Assembly (NCBI RefSeq): GCF_014803405.1
Contig: NZ_JACYFG010000013.1
Span: forward strand, 1 to 64,000
From: Pelagicoccus enzymogenes
GTDB lineage: Bacteria; Verrucomicrobiota; Verrucomicrobiia; Opitutales; Opitutaceae
Length of the DNA stretch: 64,000 bases
Direction of reading: 5' to 3'
This document shows, one piece after another, positions 16,252-25,179 of the stretch (position 1 is its first letter; every line of letters begins with the position of its first letter). The notes under the pieces were generated by a model, which ran no database searches, was not told the origin of the DNA, and saw only the letters and a list, made by a program, of their open reading frames with translations. A program made the translations under genes and the position numbers.

Positions 16252-17706
16252 TTACACGCCCAGATACCGTTTCACCGTATCCAAATCTAAATACCGTTCC
16301 AAACTGTCCGCCATCGCGTCGTAGACCTTCATGCGTTTCTGCTTCCAGTCGTCGCGACAAATCAAGACTCCAGCTATTCCCGCCTCATCTACCAAGAGCT
16401 GACGAAGCTCCGGAGCATCAAAAATGCCGTGTTGGTAACTGCCCCAGACGTTTCCAACTTTCATTCCGTCTGCCGTAAAAGCCCTCTCTCCTGCTTTCCG
16501 TACCTCGAAAAGCCGACCATACTGCACGCCCGTTCCAACACGACTCTCGCCAGTGTGAATCTCAAAGGTTTCCCAGACACGGTCTCCAAGCTTCGCCTCG
16601 TTTCGCTGCACGCGTTTCTCTGCGAGGAATTCGGTATCGATTGGCAGCAACTGCAGGCCTTGCACTGTCGTTCCAGCTCTTGGCTCATACAGCGATCTGC
16701 CGAGCATCTGCTTGCCACCGCAAATCCCCACCACCGGGCGCCCCGAATTAGCTAATTCAAGAACAGCCAAGTCCAAATCCGCCTCCCTTAACCACCTGAG
16801 GTCCTCTAAAGTGTTTTTACTACCGGGCAAAACGACGGCAGCCGCGCTACACACGACCCTCGGGTCGCTTGTCCAGATCGAATCGACTCCCTCGTCATGT
16901 TTCCACGGCAGCATGTCTTGGCTATTGGATACGCGTGGATACTTGATCCAGGCTACATACGGCCTGCCTGTTTGCGGAGCTTCAGTAAGAGCATTTAAGC
17001 TATCCTCGTCATCGATAGCGAGCGCCCTGTCGAAAGGCACCACTCCAAGGTAGGGCAATTCCGCCCTCGACTCGATCTCCCGCTTCGCCCCGTCAAACAA
17101 GCTCAAGTCGCCGCGGAATCGATTTACCGCAACGCCCAGCCCCCGTGCGCGTATCGACTCCGGCAGCAAATTCCAAGTCCCAATGATTTGGGCGAAAACG
17201 CCACCGTATTCAATATTGGATACCAGCAACCATTTACCATCCAAGTACTCGATGGGACGTAAATTTACGATGTCTCGATCCATCAGGTTCAGCTCCACTG
17301 GACTGCCTGCACCCTCAAGGACTAGCACTTCGCACTCCGAATTCCAATGGTCCAAGGTCTCTCGAACCGTTTCCCAAGAAGACTCAATGCTGCGGTAGTA
17401 GTCGCGAGCCGTAGCGTTTTCACCGGCAACTCCAAGCCTAACGATCTGGGAACCATCCGGACCGTTGGGCTTCAGCAAAATTGGATTCATCTCCACGGTT
17501 GGCACCAGCCCGCAGGCTTCCGCTTGCACCGATTGAGCCACGCCGATTTCTCCGCCGCTCAGGGTAGCGAAAGCATTGTTGGCCATATTCTGGGCCTTGA
17601 AGGGGGCAACCTTCACGCCCTGCCGCCTTAGCCACGCGCACAAGGCGGTCGCCATCCAACTCTTTCCCGCATTGGAAGAGGTGCCGAGAATAGAGATGGC
17701 TTTCAT
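16252..17706 (-). CDS. cobQ: cobyric acid synthase (glutamine-hydrolysing)
   Basis: This 484-residue enzyme amidates four side chains of adenosylcobyrinic acid a,c-diamide. The N-terminal synthetase part has the P-loop GTSSNAGKSWM and the motif APFKAQNMANNAF with EMNPILLKP. The C-terminal glutamine amidotransferase part has the nucleophile Cys329 in GICGGKQMLG and His426 in SYQHGIFD. It is the last gene of the cobalamin operon and starts 7 bases after the adenosyltransferase stop. CobQ normally serves de novo synthesis, while CbiZ in the same operon makes cobyric acid by salvage. The two could feed one pool if the upstream corrin genes lie elsewhere. Confidence 0.95.
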   Translation of the reverse strand: MKAISILGTSSNAGKSWMATALCAWLRRQGVKVAPFKAQNMANNAFATLSGGEIGVAQSVQAEACGLVPTVEMNPILLKPNGPDGSQIVRLGVAGENATARDYYRSIESSWETVRETLDHWNSECEVLVLEGAGSPVELNLMDRDIVNLRPIEYLDGKWLLVSNIEYGGVFAQIIGTWNLLPESIRARGLGVAVNRFRGDLSLFDGAKREIESRAELPYLGVVPFDRALAIDDEDSLNALTEAPQTGRPYVAWIKYPRVSNSQDMLPWKHDEGVDSIWTSDPRVVCSAAAVVLPGSKNTLEDLRWLREADLDLAVLELANSGRPVVGICGGKQMLGRSLYEPRAGTTVQGLQLLPIDTEFLAEKRVQRNEAKLGDRVWETFEIHTGESRVGTGVQYGRLFEVRKAGERAFTADGMKVGNVWGSYQHGIFDAPELRQLLVDEAGIAGVLICRDDWKQKRMKVYDAMADSLERYLDLDTVKRYLGV

Positions 17707-17713
17707 CGTCTAT

Positions 17714-18286
17714 CTATCGTTTGTCACGAAAAAGACGCCAGCGATCTTCGGTCAGCCCTTTGCGATGGGTTTCCTGCCGTGCGAGCTTGAAGGCAAGATC
17801 CGACAGCCGGTTCACGAACTTGAGAATACTCGGGGCCACGGGATCGATTTTGTTGAGGGTGACCAAGCGTCGCTCCGCTCGACGAGCAACCGTGCGGACC
17901 ATATGGCATTGAGCTGAAATTGAGTTTCCTCCCGGAAGCAGGAAATACTCCGTCGCGTCGGATAAGCTGTCCTCGATTTCCTGCATCCAGCCCTCCATCC
18001 ACAAGGATGACTCGTCTGGCAAAGGCACCGAAGGTTGCCGGGGCGACGTCGATGGCGTAGCCACGTGCCCCATCAGGTTCATCATCTCGGTTTGGATTCG
18101 CTGCAGCCCCGGCTCCCAGTCGTGTTCGGGCGGCAAAACGCTACGCAGCACGCCAATCACGCTGTTAGTCTCGTCGAGGTCGCCCAGCGCTTCGATGCGA
18201 GCGTCATCCTTGTCGACGCGGCCACCGCCCCCAACTCCGGTGGTTCCTTTGTCGCCCGATCGTGTTGAAATATTTCCTTTTGGCAT
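17714..18286 (-). CDS. pduO: PduO-type cob(I)alamin adenosyltransferase
   Basis: This encodes 190 residues and transfers the adenosyl group of ATP to reduced corrinoids. Family marks are the N-terminal ATP loop TRSGDKGTTGV, GDLDETNSVIG, and the helix VRTVARRAERR near LPGGNSISAQCHMVR, followed by KFVNRLSDLAFKLAR. It lies between cbiZ and cobQ in the riboswitch-controlled operon. Adenosylation is needed before CbiZ, CbiB and CobQ can use incoming corrinoids, which fits its place. Confidence 0.93.
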   Translation of the reverse strand: MPKGNISTRSGDKGTTGVGGGGRVDKDDARIEALGDLDETNSVIGVLRSVLPPEHDWEPGLQRIQTEMMNLMGHVATPSTSPRQPSVPLPDESSLWMEGWMQEIEDSLSDATEYFLLPGGNSISAQCHMVRTVARRAERRLVTLNKIDPVAPSILKFVNRLSDLAFKLARQETHRKGLTEDRWRLFRDKR

Positions 18287-18319
18287 AATTCTATATGTAA
18301 TTAAATTTAGCTTACAGCG

Positions 18320-19480
18320 CTAGTCCTCGAAGCGCCCAGACCATTTCAGGGCATAGCCGATGGCAAAGCTGCGGCGCACCAAGTCCAATAAGCTCGAGGC
18401 TTGCAAGCTCACCCGCCAGGAACCGAGCCTTTTTTGCATTTCCTCGCGCCCCATTTCTCTCCCGCTTGCTGCCGAAGCGATCAAGCTTGCTTGTCCGATC
18501 ATGGCTTCGTGGATACAAGTCCGGGGAAGAACGCTCCATTGAAACTGATCCCACACATGCACGAGAGCTTGTACGGCGGCCACGGTGACGGGGTCATGAT
18601 TTGCCGAGAGAAAGTTCGCTTCAAACAGATCCGCTGCCTCTTCGGGCAACCGCTCTCGGATCGACTCTATAAACGAGGATTGCGTTTCACCAAAACGCAA
18701 AAGCTGGGCAAGGCTGGATCTGCGAGCATCCGGAGTGAGTCCGGATTGTAGATTGAGCGCTTGGAAGAGAGCGGTACGCACAGCCTTTCCAATCAGTTCG
18801 CCAAGCTTTGAATGCTTATTTGCATCCGTATGCTGGATACTGGTTCCGATGAGACTAGCGATTGCGATTTGATCCGTACCCGTTCCCGTAGCGATCCCTT
18901 GGGAATAACGCGAGGGAGCCATCAATTCCTGAAGCACGCTTGATTTCGCCTCCGTCATAACGGTGCTCGCCGCGACCAGAGCTCCCGGCGTCACCTCCTG
19001 GTTTATCAGCAATAGGGTGTTAATCGTTCCAGCAGGGGGAGGTGCTCTCTCGATTATCACGGTGCCTTCCTCGCTAGCATAGTAGGAAGCGGGGTCACCT
19101 GCCCGTCCACCGTTGCCGCCAACGCCTGCCGTGGTAATCGCCACCACTTGCAGATCACGATGGGATTCCCTTGCGATTGCTGCGTTGTTGACGTTTGCCG
19201 CGGTCCCCAAGGAGGCGCTCTTGCCATACTCAATTCCCGCCTTGCTCGCGATTCGCCTTTGGTAACGTGCAGGATCCTTGACCGCTACCTCGCAAAGGTC
19301 ATGCCCAAGGTGGGCTCTCGGTTCGCAGGATTGATGATTATAGATGAACTCTAGGTCCTCCCGCAGACCTCCATTCAAGCGACATGTCGACAGCACGCGA
19401 TGCGGCTTCAACAGCTGGGCATAGATGATTTTTTCCTTCCGGTGCAGTTCCACCGATTCGTAATATTCGCCGATCTTCAT
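18320..19480 (-). CDS. cbiZ: adenosylcobinamide amidohydrolase CbiZ with C-terminal extension
   Basis: This encodes 386 residues. CbiZ cuts the aminopropanol side chain of adenosylcobinamide to give adenosylcobyric acid, allowing salvage and remodelling of foreign corrinoids. The CbiZ domain (about 1-235) carries STCRLNGGL, NHQSCEP, TTAGVGGNGGRAGDPASY, GTINTLLLINQEVTPGALV, TEAKSSVLQELM and GIATGTGTDQIAIAS. About 150 residues follow that go beyond the core domain, mostly helical, beginning HTDANKHSKLGELIGKAV. The gene overlaps btuD by 4 bases, and GGGGAG precedes its ATG, so translation is probably coupled. Confidence 0.92.
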   Translation of the reverse strand: MKIGEYYESVELHRKEKIIYAQLLKPHRVLSTCRLNGGLREDLEFIYNHQSCEPRAHLGHDLCEVAVKDPARYQRRIASKAGIEYGKSASLGTAANVNNAAIARESHRDLQVVAITTAGVGGNGGRAGDPASYYASEEGTVIIERAPPPAGTINTLLLINQEVTPGALVAASTVMTEAKSSVLQELMAPSRYSQGIATGTGTDQIAIASLIGTSIQHTDANKHSKLGELIGKAVRTALFQALNLQSGLTPDARRSSLAQLLRFGETQSSFIESIRERLPEEAADLFEANFLSANHDPVTVAAVQALVHVWDQFQWSVLPRTCIHEAMIGQASLIASAASGREMGREEMQKRLGSWRVSLQASSLLDLVRRSFAIGYALKWSGRFED

Positions 19481-20514
19481 GTCTCCCCATTCGCAGCTTG
19501 ATGCGATCTCCCTAGCAATCCTTGCAGGAGCTCGTGCAGGGACTCAAATCGCTCTGATCCCTCCTCGGATTCGACCTTCCAGAAAAATCCGTTTCCTCTA
19601 GCTTCAATTTGTATCCTGATTTTGGATTCACTTTTCTCGGACCCTACTTCATATCCAATGCGAGCAAGAGCCCTGCGGGTCCAAACTTCGATCGCCCCAC
19701 TGCCGTGGAGAGTCACTGAAGCGCAGGCTCGATTGTGCATTTTGAACGCACCTTGCTCATTGTCCCAATCAACCTCGCTCGAGCGAAACGCGTTCGCAAT
19801 CTCTCCCGCATAAGCGAGTTCTTCCGGGATTCCGGTCGTCAATCCGCCCTCGCTGTCCAGCAACCAGAGGCGGTCAGCGCTCCTCAAGGCAAGGTCTAGG
19901 TCATGAGTGGAGAGCAGAATACTAAGCCCTTCATTGCGAGACAGATCCCTTAAGGTACGCATTAATTCCACCCTTCTTGGCAAATCAAGGAAGGCCGTTG
20001 GTTCATCCAGCAAGATGAGCTTCGTCTCTTGAGCGAGGGCTCGCGCGATCATGATCTTCTGCCTCTCGCCGTCGCTTAGCTCAGAAACCTGCCGACGGGC
20101 GAGTCCGCCGGCGCCCACTGCCTGAAGGGCCCATTCGATGCGCTGGCGATCCCTCTCGGCCAAGCTGCCCGTCCAACCGGTGTGAGGATGACGACCCAGT
20201 GCGACCACCGAGTAAGCATCGAACATGCCCTGCGGCAAGCTGTCGGTCAGCACCACGCTCACCGCCCTCGCCTTTTGCTTCGGCGACAAGGCTTTCAAAT
20301 CCGTATCCGCAATCCTTATACTCCCAGAAATCGGTTTTTGCATTCCAGCGAGGGTGCGGATCAATGTTGACTTCCCCACTCCGTTTGGCCCAAGCAAACA
20401 CACAAATTCTCCTGCCTTGAGCGAAACCGTGAGCCCACTTGCCACGACGCGAGCGGTAGTCCCCTTGCCTTCGTAGCCAACGCTTACGCTTACTGCCTCT
20501 AGAGCTAGGCTCAT
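19477..20514 (-). CDS. btuD: cobalamin ABC transporter ATP-binding protein with C-terminal domain
   Basis: This encodes 345 residues of the BtuD/FecE type. Walker A is GPNGVGKST (about 43-51), the signature is LSDGERQK, Walker B is LILLDEPT and the switch His lies in LLSTHDLDL. Residues about 255-345 form an additional small alpha/beta domain ([19 protein letters not shown] to SLHELLQGL) that E. coli BtuD lacks. It energises uptake through BtuC of corrinoids delivered by BtuF. ATGA overlaps with both btuC and cbiZ show one operon. Confidence 0.92.
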   Translation of the reverse strand: MSLALEAVSVSVGYEGKGTTARVVASGLTVSLKAGEFVCLLGPNGVGKSTLIRTLAGMQKPISGSIRIADTDLKALSPKQKARAVSVVLTDSLPQGMFDAYSVVALGRHPHTGWTGSLAERDRQRIEWALQAVGAGGLARRQVSELSDGERQKIMIARALAQETKLILLDEPTAFLDLPRRVELMRTLRDLSRNEGLSILLSTHDLDLALRSADRLWLLDSEGGLTTGIPEELAYAGEIANAFRSSEVDWDNEQGAFKMHNRACASVTLHGSGAIEVWTRRALARIGYEVGSEKSESKIRIQIEARGNGFFWKVESEEGSERFESLHELLQGLLGRSHQAANGET

Positions 20515-21566
20515 CCGAAAGCCTTTCTCAGGTTCCTTTGACGGATCAACGCCACGATGATGACGGGAGCCCCTACAAGGGCAGTCACTGCATTTAAGGG
20601 CAGAGCCCCATCGAATCCCGGAGCCTTCGCCACCAAGTCGGCCGCCAAGGCGATGCCGCCTCCTCCCAGCAAGGAAGCTGGGATCAGAACTTTATGTTGG
20701 GCCGTTTTGAAAAGGTAACGGCAGAGATGGGGCGCCGCGATTCCTAGAAAACCGATAGGTCCACAAAATCCCGTAACCGTCCCCGCCAGAAGAGAAGCAA
20801 GCCCAAGCGAAAAAATGCGCACGCGCTTCACTTTAGTTCCGAGTGATTCAGCGAAGCGTTCCCCCATTAACATCGCATCCAACGGCTTGCTAAGAAAGAG
20901 GCTGGCGAAGGCCCCTGCACCGACGCAGAAGCCAAATACCTTCATGTGACTCCATGCCACATTGCCGAACGTACCATAGGACCAGGCGAAGAAAGACAGC
21001 AAACGTTCCGCCATGCTGTAGAACATTAGGACGCTCACCACCGCTCCTACAGCGTAGCTGAGCATGAGCCCGAGTATCAGCAGCGACATGACATCGACTC
21101 TTTGAGCGAAGGATAACACGACTCCCAAAACAACGGCAGCTCCACCCGTCGCGGCGATGACCACTAACAAATGTCCTCCCAGTTCCAGTCCCTGCGTCAG
21201 GCTTACGCCAGCGGGTGCGAGAACCAACAAAACGATGGCGACTCCGAGGCTCGCTCCCGAATTGACTCCGAGTACAAATGGATCAGCCAAGGGGTTACGA
21301 AAGATGGTTTGCATCAACAATCCGGATACAGCCAATGCCGCCCCCGCGAGCAAAGCGGTCAAGGCTCGCGGCATGCGGAAGTCCATCACGATTTGACTGG
21401 TAACCGAATTTCTCGAATCGCCGCCGATGATTGCGTTCCAAACGTCACCCAAGGATATTGTGGCAGAACCCAAACAGACGTTTGCAACCAGCAACGCCAG
21501 CACCCCCACGCCCAACGCGAAGAACAGCATCGCAGTGCGACTCTTATGGTTAGCGGTAGCTTTCAC
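20511..21566 (-). CDS. btuC: cobalamin ABC transporter permease
   Basis: About 351 residues of the FecCD/BtuC family with around ten membrane helices. Typical motifs are [36 protein letters not shown] and [13 protein letters not shown]. The start is uncertain: GTG 21566 or TTG 21575. The pairing with BtuD and BtuF, and the upstream cobalamin riboswitch, favour corrinoid rather than siderophore transport. The 112 bases to btuF contain a GC-rich hairpin but no clear terminator. Confidence 0.92.
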   Translation of the reverse strand: MKATANHKSRTAMLFFALGVGVLALLVANVCLGSATISLGDVWNAIIGGDSRNSVTSQIVMDFRMPRALTALLAGAALAVSGLLMQTIFRNPLADPFVLGVNSGASLGVAIVLLVLAPAGVSLTQGLELGGHLLVVIAATGGAAVVLGVVLSFAQRVDVMSLLILGLMLSYAVGAVVSVLMFYSMAERLLSFFAWSYGTFGNVAWSHMKVFGFCVGAGAFASLFLSKPLDAMLMGERFAESLGTKVKRVRIFSLGLASLLAGTVTGFCGPIGFLGIAAPHLCRYLFKTAQHKVLIPASLLGGGGIALAADLVAKAPGFDGALPLNAVTALVGAPVIIVALIRQRNLRKAFG

Positions 21567-21687
21567 GTGGAGCAAAATCCATGCAGGGCTGGCGCCTGCG
21601 CCACGCCGCGTTGCAACGAGGTCAACTTCAAGGTTCTGCGGCGTGCCGCAAGCGGCAGCCCTACAAAATGCTTCTGGCTCGGATAAA

Positions 21688-22785
21688 TCACTTCAGCCTC
21701 TCGTAAAACACGAACTCATGGTCAGGCACAAGTTCCGGGTGAAATATCTTGATCAAGTCAGCTAGCACTTCTTCCGGATGGGAAACGCCCCTTTCGAAAA
21801 TGTCGTTTCCGCCGTTTTCGTTGACGCGTACCGTATTATTGTAAACGCGGCCTTTCTGCAAGGCTTCGAAAGCGGCGAATCGCTCGTCCGCTGAAAGCAG
21901 TCCCCTGATCGAATCGTAGTGGCTCGGATTTAGCCAGAAGTCCGCTTTTGCCGCGCGCTTCAGAATGACTTCGACGTCAAGGGGCACTCCTCCTTTCGAC
22001 GGATTGTCAGCCCACAAGTAATCCGCTCCTGCATGCATGAATGCGGTCGCTGAATAACTTTGGCCGCCAGGCACGTGCCATACGCCTGAATACGGAGCGC
22101 TGGCAAATACCGTGGGCCGTTCTTTCGTGTTTTTCGCCAGAGCGACCAGCGCTTCGTAGCGCTCCGCGATTTGCGAAAAGATGCGCTCAGCCTCCTCTTC
22201 CTTGTCGTAGAACGCAGCCACGAACTTTATCCACTCCGTGCGAGCCAAGGGGTGCGCTTCCATGTATCCAGCGGTTACGACCACCGGTAGCCCAGCACGC
22301 AACATCTGAGGATGGACATCGAAAGTCGGATTTCCAGTCGTGCTGGTCAGGATGAGATCCGGTTGTAGCATAAGCATGGATTCAACATCCATAGCAGTAC
22401 CGGATTGAATACGTCGGGCAGCCCCCGAATCCACCAACTGATGAGCCTTCTCGTCGTTTGCGTAGTCGAGATAAGCAATACCGACAAGCGAATCGTACAG
22501 GTCCAAGTCGCGTATCGGTCCCAAAAAGACGGTCGCCATGATTGCGAGCCGCTCCACAGGAGTCCGAATCACAATGGTTCCTTTGTCCAACTTAGGCAGA
22601 GCGGATTTCCGAGGTACCAGAGCGTAGACTTGCTCCCGGTCGCCAGCGCCCTTCCACGTATTTCGTACGGTTATTTCCTTGTGCGTATCCAAAACTTCAA
22701 TCGAGAAATTCTTGGCATAGCGAACCTCTGACGCCCAGGCAGATACGGATAAGCACGACAAAATGCAAATGAGGAACGTTTTCAT
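21688..22785 (-). CDS. btuF: periplasmic corrinoid-binding protein
   Basis: About 365 residues. ATG 22785 opens a signal peptide ([18 protein letters not shown]); a longer reading to 22845 would add residues from the upstream hairpin. A class III periplasmic binding fold follows, with [14 protein letters not shown], a hinge helix rich in KNTKER and [10 protein letters not shown], and [10 protein letters not shown]. It differs from siderophore binders mainly by context: it sits between btuB and btuC under a cobalamin riboswitch. Confidence 0.88.
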   Translation of the reverse strand: MKTFLICILSCLSVSAWASEVRYAKNFSIEVLDTHKEITVRNTWKGAGDREQVYALVPRKSALPKLDKGTIVIRTPVERLAIMATVFLGPIRDLDLYDSLVGIAYLDYANDEKAHQLVDSGAARRIQSGTAMDVESMLMLQPDLILTSTTGNPTFDVHPQMLRAGLPVVVTAGYMEAHPLARTEWIKFVAAFYDKEEEAERIFSQIAERYEALVALAKNTKERPTVFASAPYSGVWHVPGGQSYSATAFMHAGADYLWADNPSKGGVPLDVEVILKRAAKADFWLNPSHYDSIRGLLSADERFAAFEALQKGRVYNNTVRVNENGGNDIFERGVSHPEEVLADLIKIFHPELVPDHEFVFYERLK

Positions 22786-22800
22786 TTTATTTGAAAGAAA

Positions 22801-22855
22801 GGAAGCGTGCCCGCCCGACAGCCATGAGCACAGCCTGCTGGGCAAACACGCTTCC
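22801..22855 (-). other. intercistronic hairpin between btuB and btuF
   Basis: GGAAGCGTG (22801-22809) and CACGCTTCC (22847-22855) form a 9-bp stem, with a further GCCC/GGGC stem inside. On the minus strand a TTTCTTTC tail follows, just before the btuF ATG. It could be a partial terminator or mRNA-stabilising hairpin that lowers transporter expression relative to the outer-membrane receptor. Confidence 0.55.
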
Positions 22856-22867
22856 GCCTAAGTGAGT

Positions 22868-24748
22868 CTAGAAATTCATTCGCACACCGGCGTGCACGTT
22901 CGCTCCGGGCGTTTGATAACCAGCAATTTCCTCGTATTCGGTATCCAATACATTCCCAACACGGATCCACAAGGTACTCGTTTCGGTGACCTGAAAAGTG
23001 GCTGCGAAATTCACTACCTCGTAGCCTTCGAGCTTCGTTCCGCTGGAGCGAGACCCGCTGTCCCCGTATTGACTGGAAACAAAGAGGGCATCGATATTCA
23101 GGCCAAGCTTGCCCCCGACTCCCGTCCAATTCGCTCCGATGGAACCGACACTCCGCGGCACGCGCAGCGCCTCTAAATCCGTTGCCTCTTCCGCGTCGCT
23201 ATAAGTGTAAGCCGCCTTCAACCGAAGGGAATCGTTCACGTAAAGACGAGCAGCGTTTTCGATGCCGACCGACTTGAATTCGCTCACATTCCTGTAAATC
23301 CCATCCCAATCGATCTTGTCATTCACCTTGTTGCCAAAAGCCGTGGAGCTGAGCTGTAGCTTGCCGTCGAGCAAGGTCTTCTCCACCCCAAGATCCCATC
23401 CTTTACCCGTTTCAGGTTTCAAGGAACGATTTCCGTACCATTCGTTAAATAGCTGATAAAACGAAGGCGCCTGAAACGAGGAACCGACGGAACCGCGGAC
23501 CCGCGCATCCAATCCTTCGATACGATAGCTAAAGGTAGCGCGATAGGTTGTTTCGTCGCCGTAAGCGCTGTTGTCATCGTAACGGGCCCCAAGCGTGAGG
23601 TCCAAGCCATCGCCAAAGGAAAATACGTTTTCCACGAAAACCGACGCATCATTGCGGTTTCCGACGTCGCTCAGGTTCTCTTCCGATTCGTACTCAAGAC
23701 CAGCAACCAGCTGCCAGCCTTCCGCGGCGTCCAGCGAGTTAATCCAATCGTACTTGTACCGCTTTCCAGAGGCGTAGTACGGACTGGCGTTCGCATAAGA
23801 AAGCGTATCCACATCCGAATACGAGATATTCACCGAACTGTTCCAGTTGTTGCGGATGCGAAAGTCAGAGCCGATGCGAGCAAAGAGTTGCTCGGTAGTC
23901 GCATACTGATCGCTGGCTGGCTCTCCCCAGACCCATGCGGGATCACCTGGATCGAATTCGGAGTAGGTGTCCAGGTAAACAGCGGAGGCATGCAAGCTAA
24001 GCTCCTCGCTCAATGCGTACTTCAAGGTGCCGCTCAAGGTCGTATTGTCATAGGCGTCATCGTCCGCCCAAGCCTCGCCGTAAGCGGGCGTCTGGGCCGA
24101 AAATCCCTCCGACTCTTGAACGAAACCGTCCACCGACCAGCTCAAGCCTCCTTGCGAGCCCGTATGGCCGAGGCCGTAGTTGAGCGTGTCGAAGGATCCG
24201 TATCCCAAGAGGGCTCTTCCCCCGGCAGCGCTGTCAGGACCTAAAGTGTCGACTGCTATGACTCCCGCCAATGCATCGGCGCCATACAAGGAGCTTTGCG
24301 GGCCCCGCAGCACTTCCACTCTCGAAGCGGCCCCGGTAAAGACGTTGCCCAAATTTAAAATTTGCCCGTTTGAGGGGTTGCTCACTTCGATGCCGTTGAG
24401 CAAAACCGTGGGACGATTAGAACTCAGCCCGCGGGTCGTGATGCCAAAGGTTCCTCCGGGGCCGCCATTGTTTCGCATGACCAAGCCCGGTATTTCACGC
24501 AGGGCATCGACGAGAAAGATCTCCTGTCCGTTCTGCAGTTCGTAAGCGTCCAGTACGTCTACGGTACTGCCGACTTGTTGTACGGGAATTTCGATACGGT
24601 TCGCCGTAATGGAGAACGCTTCGAGTTCGAAAAACGCTTCGCTCGTGTTCTCCTGAGATCGCGCAGGAGCGGCCAAGCAAGCGAGGCCTAGGCCAGCGAA
24701 GAAAAGTCCGCTGGCGCTTTTGTATTTGTATTCAGATATTTGGTTCAT
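22868..24748 (-). CDS. btuB: TonB-dependent cobalamin receptor
   Basis: This encodes 626 residues. A signal peptide ends near CLAAPARSQ. The plug domain (about 50-165) has VDALREIPGLVMRNNGGPGG, TVLLNGIEVSNPSNGQ and VEVLRGPQSSLYGADALAGVI. A 22-strand barrel follows and ends with aromatic Phe (VHAGVRMNF). The length matches E. coli BtuB. Being first behind a cobalamin riboswitch and ahead of btuF-btuC-btuD supports vitamin B12 as ligand. The ATG is immediately preceded by a hairpin that probably acts as the expression platform. Confidence 0.93.
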   Translation of the reverse strand: MNQISEYKYKSASGLFFAGLGLACLAAPARSQENTSEAFFELEAFSITANRIEIPVQQVGSTVDVLDAYELQNGQEIFLVDALREIPGLVMRNNGGPGGTFGITTRGLSSNRPTVLLNGIEVSNPSNGQILNLGNVFTGAASRVEVLRGPQSSLYGADALAGVIAVDTLGPDSAAGGRALLGYGSFDTLNYGLGHTGSQGGLSWSVDGFVQESEGFSAQTPAYGEAWADDDAYDNTTLSGTLKYALSEELSLHASAVYLDTYSEFDPGDPAWVWGEPASDQYATTEQLFARIGSDFRIRNNWNSSVNISYSDVDTLSYANASPYYASGKRYKYDWINSLDAAEGWQLVAGLEYESEENLSDVGNRNDASVFVENVFSFGDGLDLTLGARYDDNSAYGDETTYRATFSYRIEGLDARVRGSVGSSFQAPSFYQLFNEWYGNRSLKPETGKGWDLGVEKTLLDGKLQLSSTAFGNKVNDKIDWDGIYRNVSEFKSVGIENAARLYVNDSLRLKAAYTYSDAEEATDLEALRVPRSVGSIGANWTGVGGKLGLNIDALFVSSQYGDSGSRSSGTKLEGYEVVNFAATFQVTETSTLWIRVGNVLDTEYEEIAGYQTPGANVHAGVRMNF

Positions 24749-24749
24749 T

Positions 24750-24797
24750 GTTCGATGTGAGAAGCGCCGCTATTCCAAAAAGGCGCGAACATCGAAC
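24750..24797 (-). promoter_or_regulatory. start-site hairpin of btuB (riboswitch expression platform)
   Basis: On the minus strand GTTCGATGT (24797-24789) pairs with ACATCGAAC (24758-24750), with an inner GCGCC/GGCGC helix. The structure ends two bases before the btuB ATG, so it could hide the initiation region. There is no T run after it, which suggests translational rather than transcriptional control. Confidence 0.6.
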
Positions 24798-24884
24798 CAG
24801 CAAGCTGAGCACGGTTCTTCCCCAGCAGGGGATGGAAGCGTCGACAGCGATGCTGAGCATGCGCGTTACCCTCTTGTTCCAGCG

Positions 24885-25049
24885 ACAAGTTGTGTGCCCT
24901 CGCGGGGGACCGAGAAGGCGGGTAGGATTCGTAGGCAGTGGTCGGACTCCAAGTTTGCATCCACACCGAATTTCGATGGGAAACCTTGCCCTACTCTGCT
25001 GCAGCGAGCGCAAAACCTTACCAGAGTTCTGCACGGACTTGTGACTTGT
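24885..25049 (-). ncRNA. cobalamin riboswitch
   Basis: Upstream of btuB the minus-strand RNA contains elements of the B12 aptamer in order: a GGTAAGGTTTTG segment, GAAATTCGGTG with ATGCAAAC, CCGACCACTGCC (the conserved CUGxCC..CACTG core) and a B12-box-like end CCTACCCGCC. ACAAGT near 25042 and ACTTGT near 24890 can close a basal P1 stem. Matches are to conserved blocks by eye, and the B12-box half differs from consensus. The gene order downstream (btuB, btuF, btuC, btuD, cbiZ) strongly supports the call. Confidence 0.75.
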
Positions 25050-25163
25050 TACCGTAGCGCGACTGTCGCCGGTTCTAACGGCGTTTCCTGTCGACGAATC
25101 GATTCAATTGATAAAGAACACCTCCCTTAAGTCGTACCTGCGAAACTTAAGCAAGGCTAATTA

Positions 25164-25179
25164 ATTACATTTTTGTAAT
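25164..25179. promoter_or_regulatory. TTACA/TGTAA palindrome at the cbiB stop
   Basis: ATTACA and TGTAAT are perfect arms around TTTT. The element covers the last base of cbiB. It resembles palindromes at 52970 and 50078 in this window (see findings). The rest of the gap between cbiB and the riboswitch shows only a CTTAAG/CTTAAG repeat. Confidence 0.35.
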
